A stretch of 47,938 nt of DNA from Nocardioides sp. (GCA_003519585.1 DOWL01000175.1:1-47938), one strand, 5' to 3'; positions 24,688-32,431 are shown, counted from the first letter of the stretch. The notes: generated by a model not told the origin, from the sequence alone. Translations and numbers: made by a program.

Positions 24688-25934
24688 CCGCCTCGGCCGG
24701 GGTCGGCCGCGACGACTGGGAGCGGGAGGCCACCCGGCGTACGGGCGCCGGTGCGGTCTTCGATCCCTATCCCCGCTACGCCGAGCTGCGCACTCTCGGC
24801 CCGGTGCTCCCGGGGTCCATCCCCTCGCACTTCGGCCTGCCCGACCCGGTGCACCACGTCTTCGGCGATCGGCCGCACTTCGCGACCTTCGACTGGCGGA
24901 CCACCGAGCGGGTGCTCAAGGACGCCGACACCTTTGGCAACGGCGGGCTCGCGCCGATGAACGTGCGCCAGTTCGGTCCCGTGTCACTGCAGTCCAGCGA
25001 CGGCGTGGAGCACCGTCGCTACCGCATGCTGATGCAACCCGCCTTCGCGCGGCGCGGACTGGCGATGTGGGAGCGCTGGCTGGTGGGGCGGCTCGACTCG
25101 CTGATCGACGAGTTCGAGGCGGCCGGTCACGCCGACCTCTACTACGCCTACTGCGCGCCGTTCCCGGCGTACGTCACGGCGATGGCCTTCGGCGTACCCG
25201 CCGCCGACGTGGAGCTGTTCAGTCGCTGGGCGGCGATGCTGCAGATCGGGGCCAGCACGCCCGAGGGCGCCGACGAGGCCAGCCGGAACGTCGTCGACTA
25301 CATGAGCGGGATCATCGCCGAGCGACGCCGTGAGCCCCAGGACGACCTGATCAGCCTCCTGGTCAACAGCGAGCTCCCGGGCGAGGAGGGCGGCGGGACG
25401 GCCAGCGACGAGCAGATCCTCGGACTGGTGCGCAACCTGATGCCGGCCGGGGTGGGCACCACCTTCCGGACCCTCGGGATCGTGCTGATCACCCTCTTCG
25501 AACGCCCAGAGCTGCTGGCTCGGGTCAAGGTGGAGCCGGAGCTGGTGCCGCGGGTGATCGACGAGGTGCTGCGCTGGAACCCGCCCCTGGCCTGGATGCT
25601 CCGGATGACCACCCGCGACACCGTGCTCGAGGGCGTGGAGATCCCGGCCGGCGCGATCGTGCACGCCGGCATCGCCGCCGCCAACCGCGATCCCGCGGTG
25701 GTCTCCGACCCCGACGAGATGAACCCCGACCGGCCCGACCTCCAGCACCTGAGCTTCAGCGCCGGCCCGCACTTCTGCGTCGGCATGCAGGTGAGCCGGC
25801 TCGAACTGGAGACGGCCCTCTCGACCTTGCTTCGCCGGCTGCCTGGCCTGGTTCCCGACCCCGACGCGGACCGGCCCGAGGTGACCGGACTGATGTTCCG
25901 GATGCCGACCGGTGCGCCCGCGCGCTGGGCCTGA
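24684..25934 (+). CDS. Cytochrome P450
   Basis: 416 residues from a GTG overlapping the VOC stop. The heme-binding motif is FSAGPHFCVG (358-367, thiolate Cys365). The ExxR pair is EVLR (294-297). The C-helix GVEHRRYR (108-115) is normal. The I-helix oxygen-activation motif reads AGVGTT (255-260): the usual Asp or Glu before the first Thr is Gly258. That loss of the acid-alcohol pair is notable, though some bacterial P450s lack it. It is a soluble class I enzyme, served by the upstream ferredoxin, likely to hydroxylate a small hydrophobic, perhaps cyclic, substrate. An SDR gene follows after 30 bases. Confidence 0.95.
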   Translation: MTASAGVGRDDWEREATRRTGAGAVFDPYPRYAELRTLGPVLPGSIPSHFGLPDPVHHVFGDRPHFATFDWRTTERVLKDADTFGNGGLAPMNVRQFGPVSLQSSDGVEHRRYRMLMQPAFARRGLAMWERWLVGRLDSLIDEFEAAGHADLYYAYCAPFPAYVTAMAFGVPAADVELFSRWAAMLQIGASTPEGADEASRNVVDYMSGIIAERRREPQDDLISLLVNSELPGEEGGGTASDEQILGLVRNLMPAGVGTTFRTLGIVLITLFERPELLARVKVEPELVPRVIDEVLRWNPPLAWMLRMTTRDTVLEGVEIPAGAIVHAGIAAANRDPAVVSDPDEMNPDRPDLQHLSFSAGPHFCVGMQVSRLELETALSTLLRRLPGLVPDPDADRPEVTGLMFRMPTGAPARWA

Positions 25935-25964
25935 CGTACACCCACTGCAGATATGGAGAACGAC

Positions 25965-26801
25965 GTGAGCCGCGCCGAAGGCAAGGTCGTGTTCATCACC
26001 GGAGCCGCCCGCGGTATGGGCCGCTCCCACGCGGTGCGGTTCGCCGAGGAGGGGGCGGACATCATCGCTGTCGACATCTGCTCCGACGTCGGCGAGCTGC
26101 CCTACTCGATGGGCACCCCGGACGACCTGGCCGAGACGGTCCGCCTCGTCGAGGCGGCCGGGGGCCGAGTGGTGGCCCGGCAAGCTGACGTGCGCGACCC
26201 GGAGCAGTTGGCTCAGGCGGCGGCCGACGGAGTCGCTGAGCTCGGCTCCATCGACGTGGTCCTGGCCAACGCCGGCATCGTCTTCGGCGCGCCGACCATC
26301 GAGGTCGACGTCCAGCGTTGGCGCGATGTCATCGACGTCAACCTCAATGGCGTCTTCTACACGATCAAAGCGGCTCTCCCCTCGATGATCGCCGGCGGCC
26401 GCGGCGGCTCGATCGCCATCACCAGCTCGATCGCCGGGCGCCGCGGGTACGCCAACCTGGCCAGCTACACCGCCTCGAAGCACGGCGTCGTGGGGCTGAT
26501 GCGCTCACTCGCCAACGAGCTCAACGAGCACCGGATCCGGGTCAACTGCATCCACCCGACCAACACCGCCACCGACATGCTGCTCAACGACGCGTCGTAC
26601 CACACCTTCGCCCGAGACCTCGACGAGCCGACCCAGGAGGACGCCATCCCTGGCATGGCCGGGATCAACCTGATCCCGGTGCCCTGGATCGAGCCGCGCG
26701 ACATCAGCAACGCGCTGGTCTGGCTCGCCTCCGACGAAGCGCGGTTCGTCACCGGCATCAGCTTGCCCGTGGATGCGGGCAGCTACGTGCGGACCTTCTA
26801 G
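25965..26801 (+). CDS. Mycofactocin-coupled SDR-family oxidoreductase A
   Basis: 278 residues from a GTG with GGAGA five bases upstream; an ATG 12 bases earlier lacks a binding site. The Rossmann motif is TGAARGMGRSHAVRFAEEGAD, and catalysis uses Ser of ITSSIAG and YTASK. The insertion after beta-2 (VDICSDVGELPYSMGTPDDLAETV) is a hallmark of the mycofactocin-linked SDR group (TIGR03971), which includes carveol dehydrogenase. In that group NAD is bound tightly and re-oxidised by the peptide-derived redox carrier mycofactocin. It probably oxidises the alcohol made by the P450. No mycofactocin-making genes are in the window. Confidence 0.88.
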   Translation: MSRAEGKVVFITGAARGMGRSHAVRFAEEGADIIAVDICSDVGELPYSMGTPDDLAETVRLVEAAGGRVVARQADVRDPEQLAQAAADGVAELGSIDVVLANAGIVFGAPTIEVDVQRWRDVIDVNLNGVFYTIKAALPSMIAGGRGGSIAITSSIAGRRGYANLASYTASKHGVVGLMRSLANELNEHRIRVNCIHPTNTATDMLLNDASYHTFARDLDEPTQEDAIPGMAGINLIPVPWIEPRDISNALVWLASDEARFVTGISLPVDAGSYVRTF

Positions 26802-26883
26802 GTCGTACCTTGTCACCTCGTCGACATCTTTCGATAATCGTTGAGATAGTTGACTAACGCGCCAAATGCGTAGAATGCCGAGC
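26802..26883 (+). promoter_or_regulatory. A+T-rich upstream region of the GntR gene with operator-like motif
   Basis: TCGATAATCG at 26831-26840 is followed by GAGATAGTTGACTAA at 26843-26857. The phrase GATAGT recurs at 30512, 32312 and, as AATAGTC, at 23367. This suggests that the GntR protein binds its own promoter. No clean -35/-10 pair can be fixed. Confidence 0.45.
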
Positions 26884-27564
26884 ATGTCCAGACGCGGAGA
26901 CTTCGACACCCTGAGTCTCGACGTCTTCAGCCAGCTCCGCAGCGACATCCTCTCCGGCCGGATCCCGCCGGGTGAGCGGCTCAAGCCGACCCATCTCCGC
27001 GAGCGGTTCGACGTGAGCGTCGGCGTCGTCCGCGAGGCGCTGACCCGGCTGACCGAGCAGAACCTCGCCACCGGCGAGTACAACAAGGGCTTCCGCGTCG
27101 TCTCGCTCACCTACCCGGAGCTGGTCTCGATCACCGCCGCCCGGGTCCTCAACGAGTGCGCAGCCCTGCGCACCGCGATCGAGATCGGCGACCTGACCTG
27201 GGAGACCAACGTCGTCGCCGCCCACCACCGGATGACCGCCTCGACCCCGACCCCGGGCGACCCGGCGTCGTACGACGTCTTCGCCGAGGCCCACAAGAAC
27301 TTCCACTTCGCCCTGCTCGACGGCTGCCAGAACCCCTACATGATCGACATCTGCTCGCGGCTCTTCGCCGCCAGCGAGATCTATCGGCGCTGGTCGGCCC
27401 CGCAGATCAAGCACCGCAACGCCGCCGCCGAACACCTCGCGATCATGGAGTCCTCGCTGGCCCGCAACGCCGACGACGCCGTCGAGCACTATCGCCAGCA
27501 CATCCAGCTCACCTCGGACCTGATCGAGGAGTTGCTTCAGTCGCAGGACGCTGGCGAGAGCTGA
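26884..27564 (+). CDS. GntR-family (FCD-domain) transcriptional regulator
   Basis: 226 residues from the second of two in-frame ATGs; the first (26866) sits in the A+T-rich operator-like stretch. The winged helix is LSLDVFSQLRSDILSGRIPPGERLK...HLRERFDVSVGVVREALTRLTEQNLATG, followed by a helical FCD effector domain whose FAEAHKNFHFAL and HLAIMESSLARNADDAVEHYRQH carry the His and Asp residues that usually bind metal. Last gene of the plus operon, 82 bases after the SDR. It probably represses both divergent operons and perhaps the ABC/SDR genes, responding to a pathway acid. Confidence 0.88.
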   Translation: MSRRGDFDTLSLDVFSQLRSDILSGRIPPGERLKPTHLRERFDVSVGVVREALTRLTEQNLATGEYNKGFRVVSLTYPELVSITAARVLNECAALRTAIEIGDLTWETNVVAAHHRMTASTPTPGDPASYDVFAEAHKNFHFALLDGCQNPYMIDICSRLFAASEIYRRWSAPQIKHRNAAAEHLAIMESSLARNADDAVEHYRQHIQLTSDLIEELLQSQDAGES

Positions 27565-27664
27565 GCCCGGGACCGGCGAAGTGCGTCCTCAGCGCACGCG
27601 GGTCGTACGTGCGCGCACAGTCCGCCGCAGGTGACCGATTGAGGGCGGCGTCAAGCCCACCCGG

Positions 27665-27712
27665 CACGTATAAGAGCGTATAAGTAGGTGCAGTTATACG
27701 CTCTTATACGTG
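27665..27712. repeat. Perfect 19-bp inverted repeat before the ATPase gene
   Basis: The left arm CACGTATAAGAGCGTATAA (27665-27683) and right arm TTATACGCTCTTATACGTG (27694-27712) are exact reverse complements separated by ten bases. Within each arm CGTATAA occurs twice, so the 48 bases hold four copies of CGTATAA/TTATACG. It is very A+T-rich for this genome. It ends 12 bases before the probable GTG start of the ATPase. It may be an operator with two dimer sites, a promoter with built-in TATAAG -10 boxes, a binding site of the ATPase itself, or an mRNA leader hairpin. Confidence 0.9.
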
Positions 27713-27724
27713 AAGGGGGTGAGT

Positions 27725-29059
27725 GTGGACAGTCCCTACAGTCCCGGTTTCGGCGCCCGCCCGGCCGTCCTGGTCGGACGCGAGTCCCAGCTGGCCCGTG
27801 CCGAAGCAACATTGACCCGGGTGGCCAATTCCCACGCGGCCGCCTCCTCGGCGCTGGTGCTGACGGGCGCGCGCGGCCTCGGCAAGACGGTCACCCTCGG
27901 GGTGATCGCCGAGACCGCTGAGGACCGCGGATTCGTGACGGCCACCGTTGCCTTCGACAGCGTCTCGGACAACGTCCAACTTCTGGCCGGCCGCATTGCA
28001 GAGGCGATCGCGCCTCTCGAGGCCAAGGCGGCCAGAGCAAGTCAGACCTGGACGCGGATACGCCAGCGACTTGCGGGACTCTCCGTGGAGATCAACGCAG
28101 GAGTAGTGAAGATCACTTCTTCGGGTCGTGAGCCAGCCGAACAGCGCAGCGGCGCCGGCGCCTTACAGCGCCAGGTCCTCGCCGATCTCCTTTCTGGGGC
28201 CGCGTGCTTAGCCAAAGAGCACGAACGGCCCGGTCTGGCGGTCTTGCTCGACGAACTGCAGGAGGCCTCACGCGAGCAATTGGTTGTGATCGCGAACGCG
28301 GTCCAGGACGCGCTCCGCGTCGGCGCGGGCGCCCCGTTGGTGATCTTTGCGGCCGGCCTGCCCGAGACCCCGGAACGGGTCATGGCCGCTGCCTCGTTCA
28401 CCGAGCGCTTCGACTTCCGTGGTCTCGGCCGACTGGACGCCGACGCAGCAGAGCGTGCGCTCCTCGAGCCGGCCAACCGGGTAGGCGTGACCTGGGACAT
28501 CAAGGCTGCAGCCACGATCGTTCAGGCAGCCGGTGGTTCGCCGTACCTGATCCAGCGCTTAGGAGACGAAGCGTGGCTGCTCGCCGACCCGCGTCGGGGT
28601 GACCACATCGGCGTCGACAGCGCTGAGACCGCGATCGCCGAAGTGCGCGACAACCTCGCCGGCGGCATGTTCCGCGGCCGGTGGGCCAAGGCCACGCCGA
28701 TGGAGCGGGCGTTCATGATCGCCGTCGCTCAGGTCGTGGACGAGGAGGGCATCGCGCAAACCCGCCACATCACCGCGGTAACCGGGCGGAGCACACCGCA
28801 GTGGAGTCGAGTGCGCGGCGACTTGATCGACAAGGGCCTGGTCGAGTCGACCGGCACTGGAACCCTGCGGTTCACCATGCCGGGCTTCGCAGAGTTCGCC
28901 CGCAGCCGCGTCGACGCGCCCTGGTTGTGGGACAACATCCGATCCGGCCTCACGTTGCGGGCCCAACCACTCACTCACCGAGGACTCGATCCCGTCCCCG
29001 GATCATCTGCTGGCGCTCACGAACTCCAGGTCCCCGACCACGAGGCCGACTCCGAGTGA
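27725..29059 (+). CDS. AAA/STAND-type ATP-binding protein with C-terminal winged helix
   Basis: 444 residues from the third of three GTGs; AAGGGGG lies five bases upstream of it. Motifs: VGRESQLARAEATL at the N-terminus (as in Orc1/Cdc6-like and STAND ATPases), Walker A GARGLGKT (48-55), Walker B LAVLLDELQ (171-179), sensor-1-like LVIFAAGLPE, and GGSPYLIQRLGDEAW in the lid domain. The last third (about 325-395) looks like a winged helix, with GIAQTRHITAVTG...QWSRVRGDLIDKGLVES. So it could bind DNA, perhaps the adjacent inverted repeat. It is unrelated to its catabolic neighbours and probably forms its own transcription unit. Role unknown: replication-like initiator, regulator or defence protein are all open. 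Confidence 0.8.
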   Translation: MDSPYSPGFGARPAVLVGRESQLARAEATLTRVANSHAAASSALVLTGARGLGKTVTLGVIAETAEDRGFVTATVAFDSVSDNVQLLAGRIAEAIAPLEAKAARASQTWTRIRQRLAGLSVEINAGVVKITSSGREPAEQRSGAGALQRQVLADLLSGAACLAKEHERPGLAVLLDELQEASREQLVVIANAVQDALRVGAGAPLVIFAAGLPETPERVMAAASFTERFDFRGLGRLDADAAERALLEPANRVGVTWDIKAAATIVQAAGGSPYLIQRLGDEAWLLADPRRGDHIGVDSAETAIAEVRDNLAGGMFRGRWAKATPMERAFMIAVAQVVDEEGIAQTRHITAVTGRSTPQWSRVRGDLIDKGLVESTGTGTLRFTMPGFAEFARSRVDAPWLWDNIRSGLTLRAQPLTHRGLDPVPGSSAGAHELQVPDHEADSE

Positions 29060-29109
29060 TCGGCGTCGTACGACGCTCCTTCGAGGTCCCGCGCGGCCTG
29101 GCCAAGGCG

Positions 29110-29160
29110 GCGGTGGCCCATCAACCACTCTCACGCCGGGCAAGGTTGAAAGGTCACCGC
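29110..29160. repeat. Nested inverted repeat, family 2, copy 2
   Basis: Outer arms GCGGTG (29110-29115) and CACCGC (29155-29160); inner arms ATCAACC (29120-29126) and GGTTGA (29144-29149). Arms and spacing match the element at 16942-16994 closely. It lies just after the ATPase gene, between convergent genes and before the strong hairpin at 29209. Confidence 0.65.
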
Positions 29161-29208
29161 TCCCCAGGACCGGACCACCGGAGACGCGCAAAACGTCCAC
29201 AGAGCCGA

Positions 29209-29240
29209 ACAGGGGCGGAGCCAGGCGGCTCCGCCCCTGT
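29209..29240. terminator. Strong hairpin, probable bidirectional terminator
   Basis: ACAGGGGCGGAGCC (29209-29222) and GGCTCCGCCCCTGT (29227-29240) pair perfectly over 14 bases with a 4-base loop. There is no long T tract, which is common in high-G+C actinobacteria. It lies between the convergent ATPase and ABC binding-protein genes, 30 bases from the latter's stop. Confidence 0.85.
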
Positions 29241-29269
29241 CGGGCGAGGGGTCTTGCTGCTAGATCGAA

Positions 29270-30418
29270 CTACTGAGCGCAGAGCACCGGAACCGTGAGG
29301 CCCCAGACCTTCTCGGTGGCGACGGCCTCGGCGCCCTCGAGCGGCGGCAGCGGGATGAGCACCCGCTCGTGCGGTGCGGTGGTCGGGATCGGCGGCGGCT
29401 CGGCGGAGTTCTCGAGTTGCTCGTCACCCGACTCGACCTTCTCCGTCGAGAGGTAGCGGGCGACCGAGTCGGCCACGACCTGCGCCTCGATCACGGCCGA
29501 CTGGAGGACGGTGCCGTAGGACTCGCCACTGGCGTAGGTCTCCGAGCCGATCGAGCAGCTGCCGTCGACGATCGTGATGTCCTTGCCAGGGATGATGCCG
29601 TTCTGCTGCAGCGCCTTGATCGCACCCGAGGCGATCGACTGATTGAACGACCACAGGTAGTCGACACCCTCCGACTTGAGCTTCGGCATCAGCGCCGTGG
29701 CGTTCTTGTAGCCGTCGTCGGCATTGGCGTTGGCGGAGGAGGCGATCTCGTTGAACGGGTCGGACGCGGTGACGTCGGTGAACCCCTGGAGCCGGTCGAT
29801 CGAGCCCTGGTAGCCGTCGGGTCCGTTGAACATCACGATGTTGCCCTCCGGACTGTGCAGCTGACGGCCCGCGGCGATGTCGTTCTCGCGCGCGTTGAGC
29901 AGGATCTGCCCGGAGACCTCGCCGTTCGTGACGTCGTCGACGCCGGCGTACAGCGTGATGAACTCCTTGCCCTCGGGAGTCACCGCCTGGTTGGTCTGGA
30001 TGACCGGCGCCACCTTCGAGAGCAGCTTGGTGGAGTTGACGCCAGCGGCACTGCTGGCCGGCCACCAGATGAACGCCGCAGGCTTCTCCCCCGTCGCGAG
30101 GTACTGCTGGACCTGCTGGTCCTGCTGCGCTGGGTCACGCTCGTTGGTGATCACCTTGGTCTTGAAGTTGAGGTCCTCGAGCTGCTGTACGACGGTCTTC
30201 TGCCAGTCGGTCAGGAACGGCGAGATGCCGCTGAGCATGAAGATGGTGACCAGCTGTCCCTTCCCGTCGAGCTCGGGCGGAAGGCCGTCCTTGACCCCTT
30301 GCGACGCCCCGTCGGCGCCGGAGTCCCCGTCGTCGTTCCCGCACCCCGCTAGCACGAGGGAAGCAACGAGCAGAGGCGCCAGGAGCCCCCGCATTGACTT
30401 TCGAAACACTGCTCTCAT
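29270..30418 (-). CDS. Sugar-type ABC transporter substrate-binding lipoprotein
   Basis: 382 residues; the ATG has GGAAGGAAG a few bases upstream. A lipoprotein signal (RKSMRGLLAPLLVASLVLAGC) ends in lipobox LAGC. The mature part fits the periplasmic-binding-protein-like I fold used by ribose/galactose importers: VTIFMLSGISPFLTDWQKTVVQQLED, TNERDPAQQDQQVQQYLATG, IWWPASSAAG, VIQTNQAV, NIVMFNGPDGYQGSIDRLQGF and IVDGSCSIGSE. It captures the ligand outside the cell for the importer whose ATPase and permeases are on the opposite strand 2.4 kb away. The nearby SDRs and P450 argue for a non-sugar ligand. Confidence 0.88.
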   Translation of the reverse strand: MRAVFRKSMRGLLAPLLVASLVLAGCGNDDGDSGADGASQGVKDGLPPELDGKGQLVTIFMLSGISPFLTDWQKTVVQQLEDLNFKTKVITNERDPAQQDQQVQQYLATGEKPAAFIWWPASSAAGVNSTKLLSKVAPVIQTNQAVTPEGKEFITLYAGVDDVTNGEVSGQILLNARENDIAAGRQLHSPEGNIVMFNGPDGYQGSIDRLQGFTDVTASDPFNEIASSANANADDGYKNATALMPKLKSEGVDYLWSFNQSIASGAIKALQQNGIIPGKDITIVDGSCSIGSETYASGESYGTVLQSAVIEAQVVADSVARYLSTEKVESGDEQLENSAEPPPIPTTAPHERVLIPLPPLEGAEAVATEKVWGLTVPVLCAQ

Positions 30419-30587
30419 CGAGCTTCCTTCCGCGCCGCTGGACAAGGCGGCGGTTGCCGTGTCGATCTGAGTCGATCCCGAGGGTGTGTCCGCTCCGCCG
30501 AGTCTGCTCCCAGATAGTCGTCATGGCAAGAGATATTCGACAGTTTTCTGAATTGATCGACAGATGGTCACACAACCGATCTTTTCA
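30419..30587 (-). promoter_or_regulatory. Promoter region of the binding-protein gene with operator-like motifs
   Basis: About 170 bases between the SDR stop and the lipoprotein start. CAGATAGTCGTCA begins at 30511. TGATCGACAGATGG at 30554-30567 is the reverse complement of CCATCTGTCGATCA, matched at 13 of 14 positions by CCATCTGTCGATTA at 32330-32343 in the next control region. The stretch 30525-30560 is A+T-rich. The two control regions probably bind the same regulator. Confidence 0.55.
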
Positions 30588-31409
30588 TCAGGTACGGACG
30601 AAGACGCCGGCATCGACCGGGAGCGTCGTTCCGGTGATGAACCGCGACCGATCCGAGGCCAGGAACGCCACCGCGCCACTGATGTCTTCGGGGCTGACCC
30701 AGGGCGTATCGAGCAGGTTGATGCTGGCAAAGCCGCTCATCGCCTCCTCGAGTGTCGGCGCCTCGAGGTCCGGCCGGAACGTCCGGTACGCCGAGGGGTT
30801 GAGAATCATGTCGGTCGGCACGTTGGTCGGGGCCACCACGTTGACGCGGATGCCGAACTCGGCCAGCTCGTTGGCCAGGCCGGCCGCCAGCCCGCCCAGC
30901 CCGTGCTTGGCCGCGGTGTAGTTGGTCAGGTTGCGGAAGCCTCGCATGCCGGCGATGGAGCTGATCAGCACGATCGAGCCGCCACTCCCCTGCTCGATCA
31001 GCTGCGGCAGGGCCGCCTGGACCGAGCGCCAGACGCCGGTGAGGTTGATGTCCACGACCTCGCGCCACTGCAGTTCGGTCATCTCGAGCAGCGGTGCCGA
31101 CGAGACGATGCCGGCGTTCGCCACCACGACGTCGAGCCGGCCGAGCACCTCGACCCCGTCGCGGACGGCGCGCTGCATATCGGCCGACGATCGCACGTCG
31201 CCCACGACGGTCACGATCCGAGCGCCGGCCGCGCGGACCAGCTCCTCGGTCTCGTCGAGGTCGGCCCGGCTCGCGCCGGCGTACTTCGGGGTCTCGAGGG
31301 CCGCGCACAGGTCGACAGCCACGATGTCGAAGCCGTCGCGGGCCAGTCGTACGGCGTGGCTGCGGCCCTGGCCGCGTGCGGCACCGGTGATCAGTGCGAC
31401 CTTGCTCAT
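30588..31409 (-). CDS. Mycofactocin-coupled SDR-family oxidoreductase B
   Basis: 273 residues, ATG overlapping the upstream SDR stop by four bases. The NAD-binding loop is TGAARGQGRSHAVRLA, catalytic residues Ser in ISSIAG and YTAAK. The insertion after beta-2 is shorter (VDLCAALETPKYAGASRADLDET) but of the same mycofactocin-linked type, and the ending ITGTTLPVDAGVFVRT is shared with the other two. It may oxidise a secondary alcohol. With SDR C it forms a two-gene unit diverging from the SnoaL/ABC operon. Confidence 0.85.
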   Translation of the reverse strand: MSKVALITGAARGQGRSHAVRLARDGFDIVAVDLCAALETPKYAGASRADLDETEELVRAAGARIVTVVGDVRSSADMQRAVRDGVEVLGRLDVVVANAGIVSSAPLLEMTELQWREVVDINLTGVWRSVQAALPQLIEQGSGGSIVLISSIAGMRGFRNLTNYTAAKHGLGGLAAGLANELAEFGIRVNVVAPTNVPTDMILNPSAYRTFRPDLEAPTLEEAMSGFASINLLDTPWVSPEDISGAVAFLASDRSRFITGTTLPVDAGVFVRT

Positions 31410-32248
31410 GTGCGGACGAACCCTCCTGCATCCACCGGGAGCACCGCTCCCGTGACGTACCGGCCCTCTTCGGACGCGAGCCAGAGCACCGCGTCGCTCA
31501 CGTCGTCCGGCTCGACCCACGGCACCGGCAGCAGGTTGAGTGAGGAGAACCCGTCGATGGTGTCCTCGACCGTCGGTGCCTCGAGGTCGGGGTTGAACCG
31601 CTGGTAGGTGTTGCTGTTGAGCAGCATCGGCGTGGCGACGTTGGTCGGGTTGACGCTGTTGACCCGGATCTCGTACGGCGCCAGCTCGTTGGCCAGCGAC
31701 CGCATCAACCCCGTGAGCGCGTGCTTGGCACTGATGTAGCCGATCGCGTTGCGGATGCCGCGCAACCCGGCCAGCGAGCTGATCAGCGTGACCGAGCCGC
31801 CACGCCCCGGCGCCACGACGAGCGGCACGAACGCCTTCACCGTGTTCCACACGCCGGTGAGGTTGGTGTCGAGGACCGCGTCCCACTCCTCGTCGGTCAT
31901 CTCCCAGGCCGGGGCCGTGATGCAGATGCCGGCGTTCGCGATGATCGCATCGACCCGGCCGTGCACCTCCTCGACGGAGCGAGCCACCTCCAACAGTGCG
32001 GCGAGGTCGCGCACGTCGGTCCGGTACGCCGAACAGCGGCGCCCCAGGGACTCCACCTCGGCCACCGTCTGAGCCAGGTCCTCGGGGGTCGACATCGGGT
32101 ATCCGACCGTCGGCACCTGGTCACAGAGATCGATCGCCACGACGTCGGCGCCGAGCTCGGCGAACCGGACCGCGTGGCGACGGCCCTGCCCTCTCGCGGC
32201 ACCCGTCACGACGACCACCTGGTCGTCGAACCTCGGCTCTCCACCCAC
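31406..32248 (-). CDS. Mycofactocin-coupled SDR-family oxidoreductase C
   Basis: 280 residues from a GTG with GGGGAG seven bases upstream; the frame runs further up to a TTG inside the operator-like motif, which is rejected. Motifs: TGAARGQGRRHAVRFAELGAD, the family insert IDLCDQVPTVGYPMSTPEDLAQTV, ISSLAG, and YISAK. The insert PYPM/GYPMSTPEDL form is the most typical of the three paralogues. It likely acts on an alcohol taken up by the neighbouring importer and hands electrons to mycofactocin. First gene of its unit. Confidence 0.87.
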   Translation of the reverse strand: MGGEPRFDDQVVVVTGAARGQGRRHAVRFAELGADVVAIDLCDQVPTVGYPMSTPEDLAQTVAEVESLGRRCSAYRTDVRDLAALLEVARSVEEVHGRVDAIIANAGICITAPAWEMTDEEWDAVLDTNLTGVWNTVKAFVPLVVAPGRGGSVTLISSLAGLRGIRNAIGYISAKHALTGLMRSLANELAPYEIRVNSVNPTNVATPMLLNSNTYQRFNPDLEAPTVEDTIDGFSSLNLLPVPWVEPDDVSDAVLWLASEEGRYVTGAVLPVDAGGFVRT

Positions 32249-32431
32249 GCGCGCACTCCCCTTTCCTGCTGCGTCCTCGTTGCCTCCGGCAACGTAGGTC
32301 GGCAGCTTGCAGATAGTCAATCAGTTGGTCCATCTGTCGATTATTTGTTGACACAACGACAGTTCGGCGGAGAGACTCGCGCCGGGTCCGGGCCCACGTC
32401 CCCGCCCCATTCGCGTCGAGAAAGGACCACC
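32249..32431. promoter_or_regulatory. Divergent control region of SDR B/C and SnoaL-ABC operons
   Basis: CAGATAGTCAATCA begins at 32310, and CCATCTGTCGATTATTTGTT at 32330-32349 follows. Both resemble motifs in 30419-30587, and ATTATTTGTTGACA resembles TTATTTGTCAG at 23376-23386. The A+T-rich core (32305-32360) stands out against the surroundings. A shared GntR-type regulator is likely; the plus-strand gene has a good ribosome-binding site (AAAGGA). Confidence 0.55.

Noticed and set aside
27665-27712. The 19-bp inverted repeat as a rho-independent terminator of the GntR operon
   Set aside because: It is A+T-rich rather than G+C-rich, lies about 100 bases after the GntR stop but directly at the ATPase start, and no T tract follows. 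An operator or promoter role fits better.
27665-29240. A bounded mobile element around the ATPase
   Set aside because: I looked for terminal repeats or a target duplication flanking the gene and found none; the only repeats are on one side or internal. No integrase or transposase is present.
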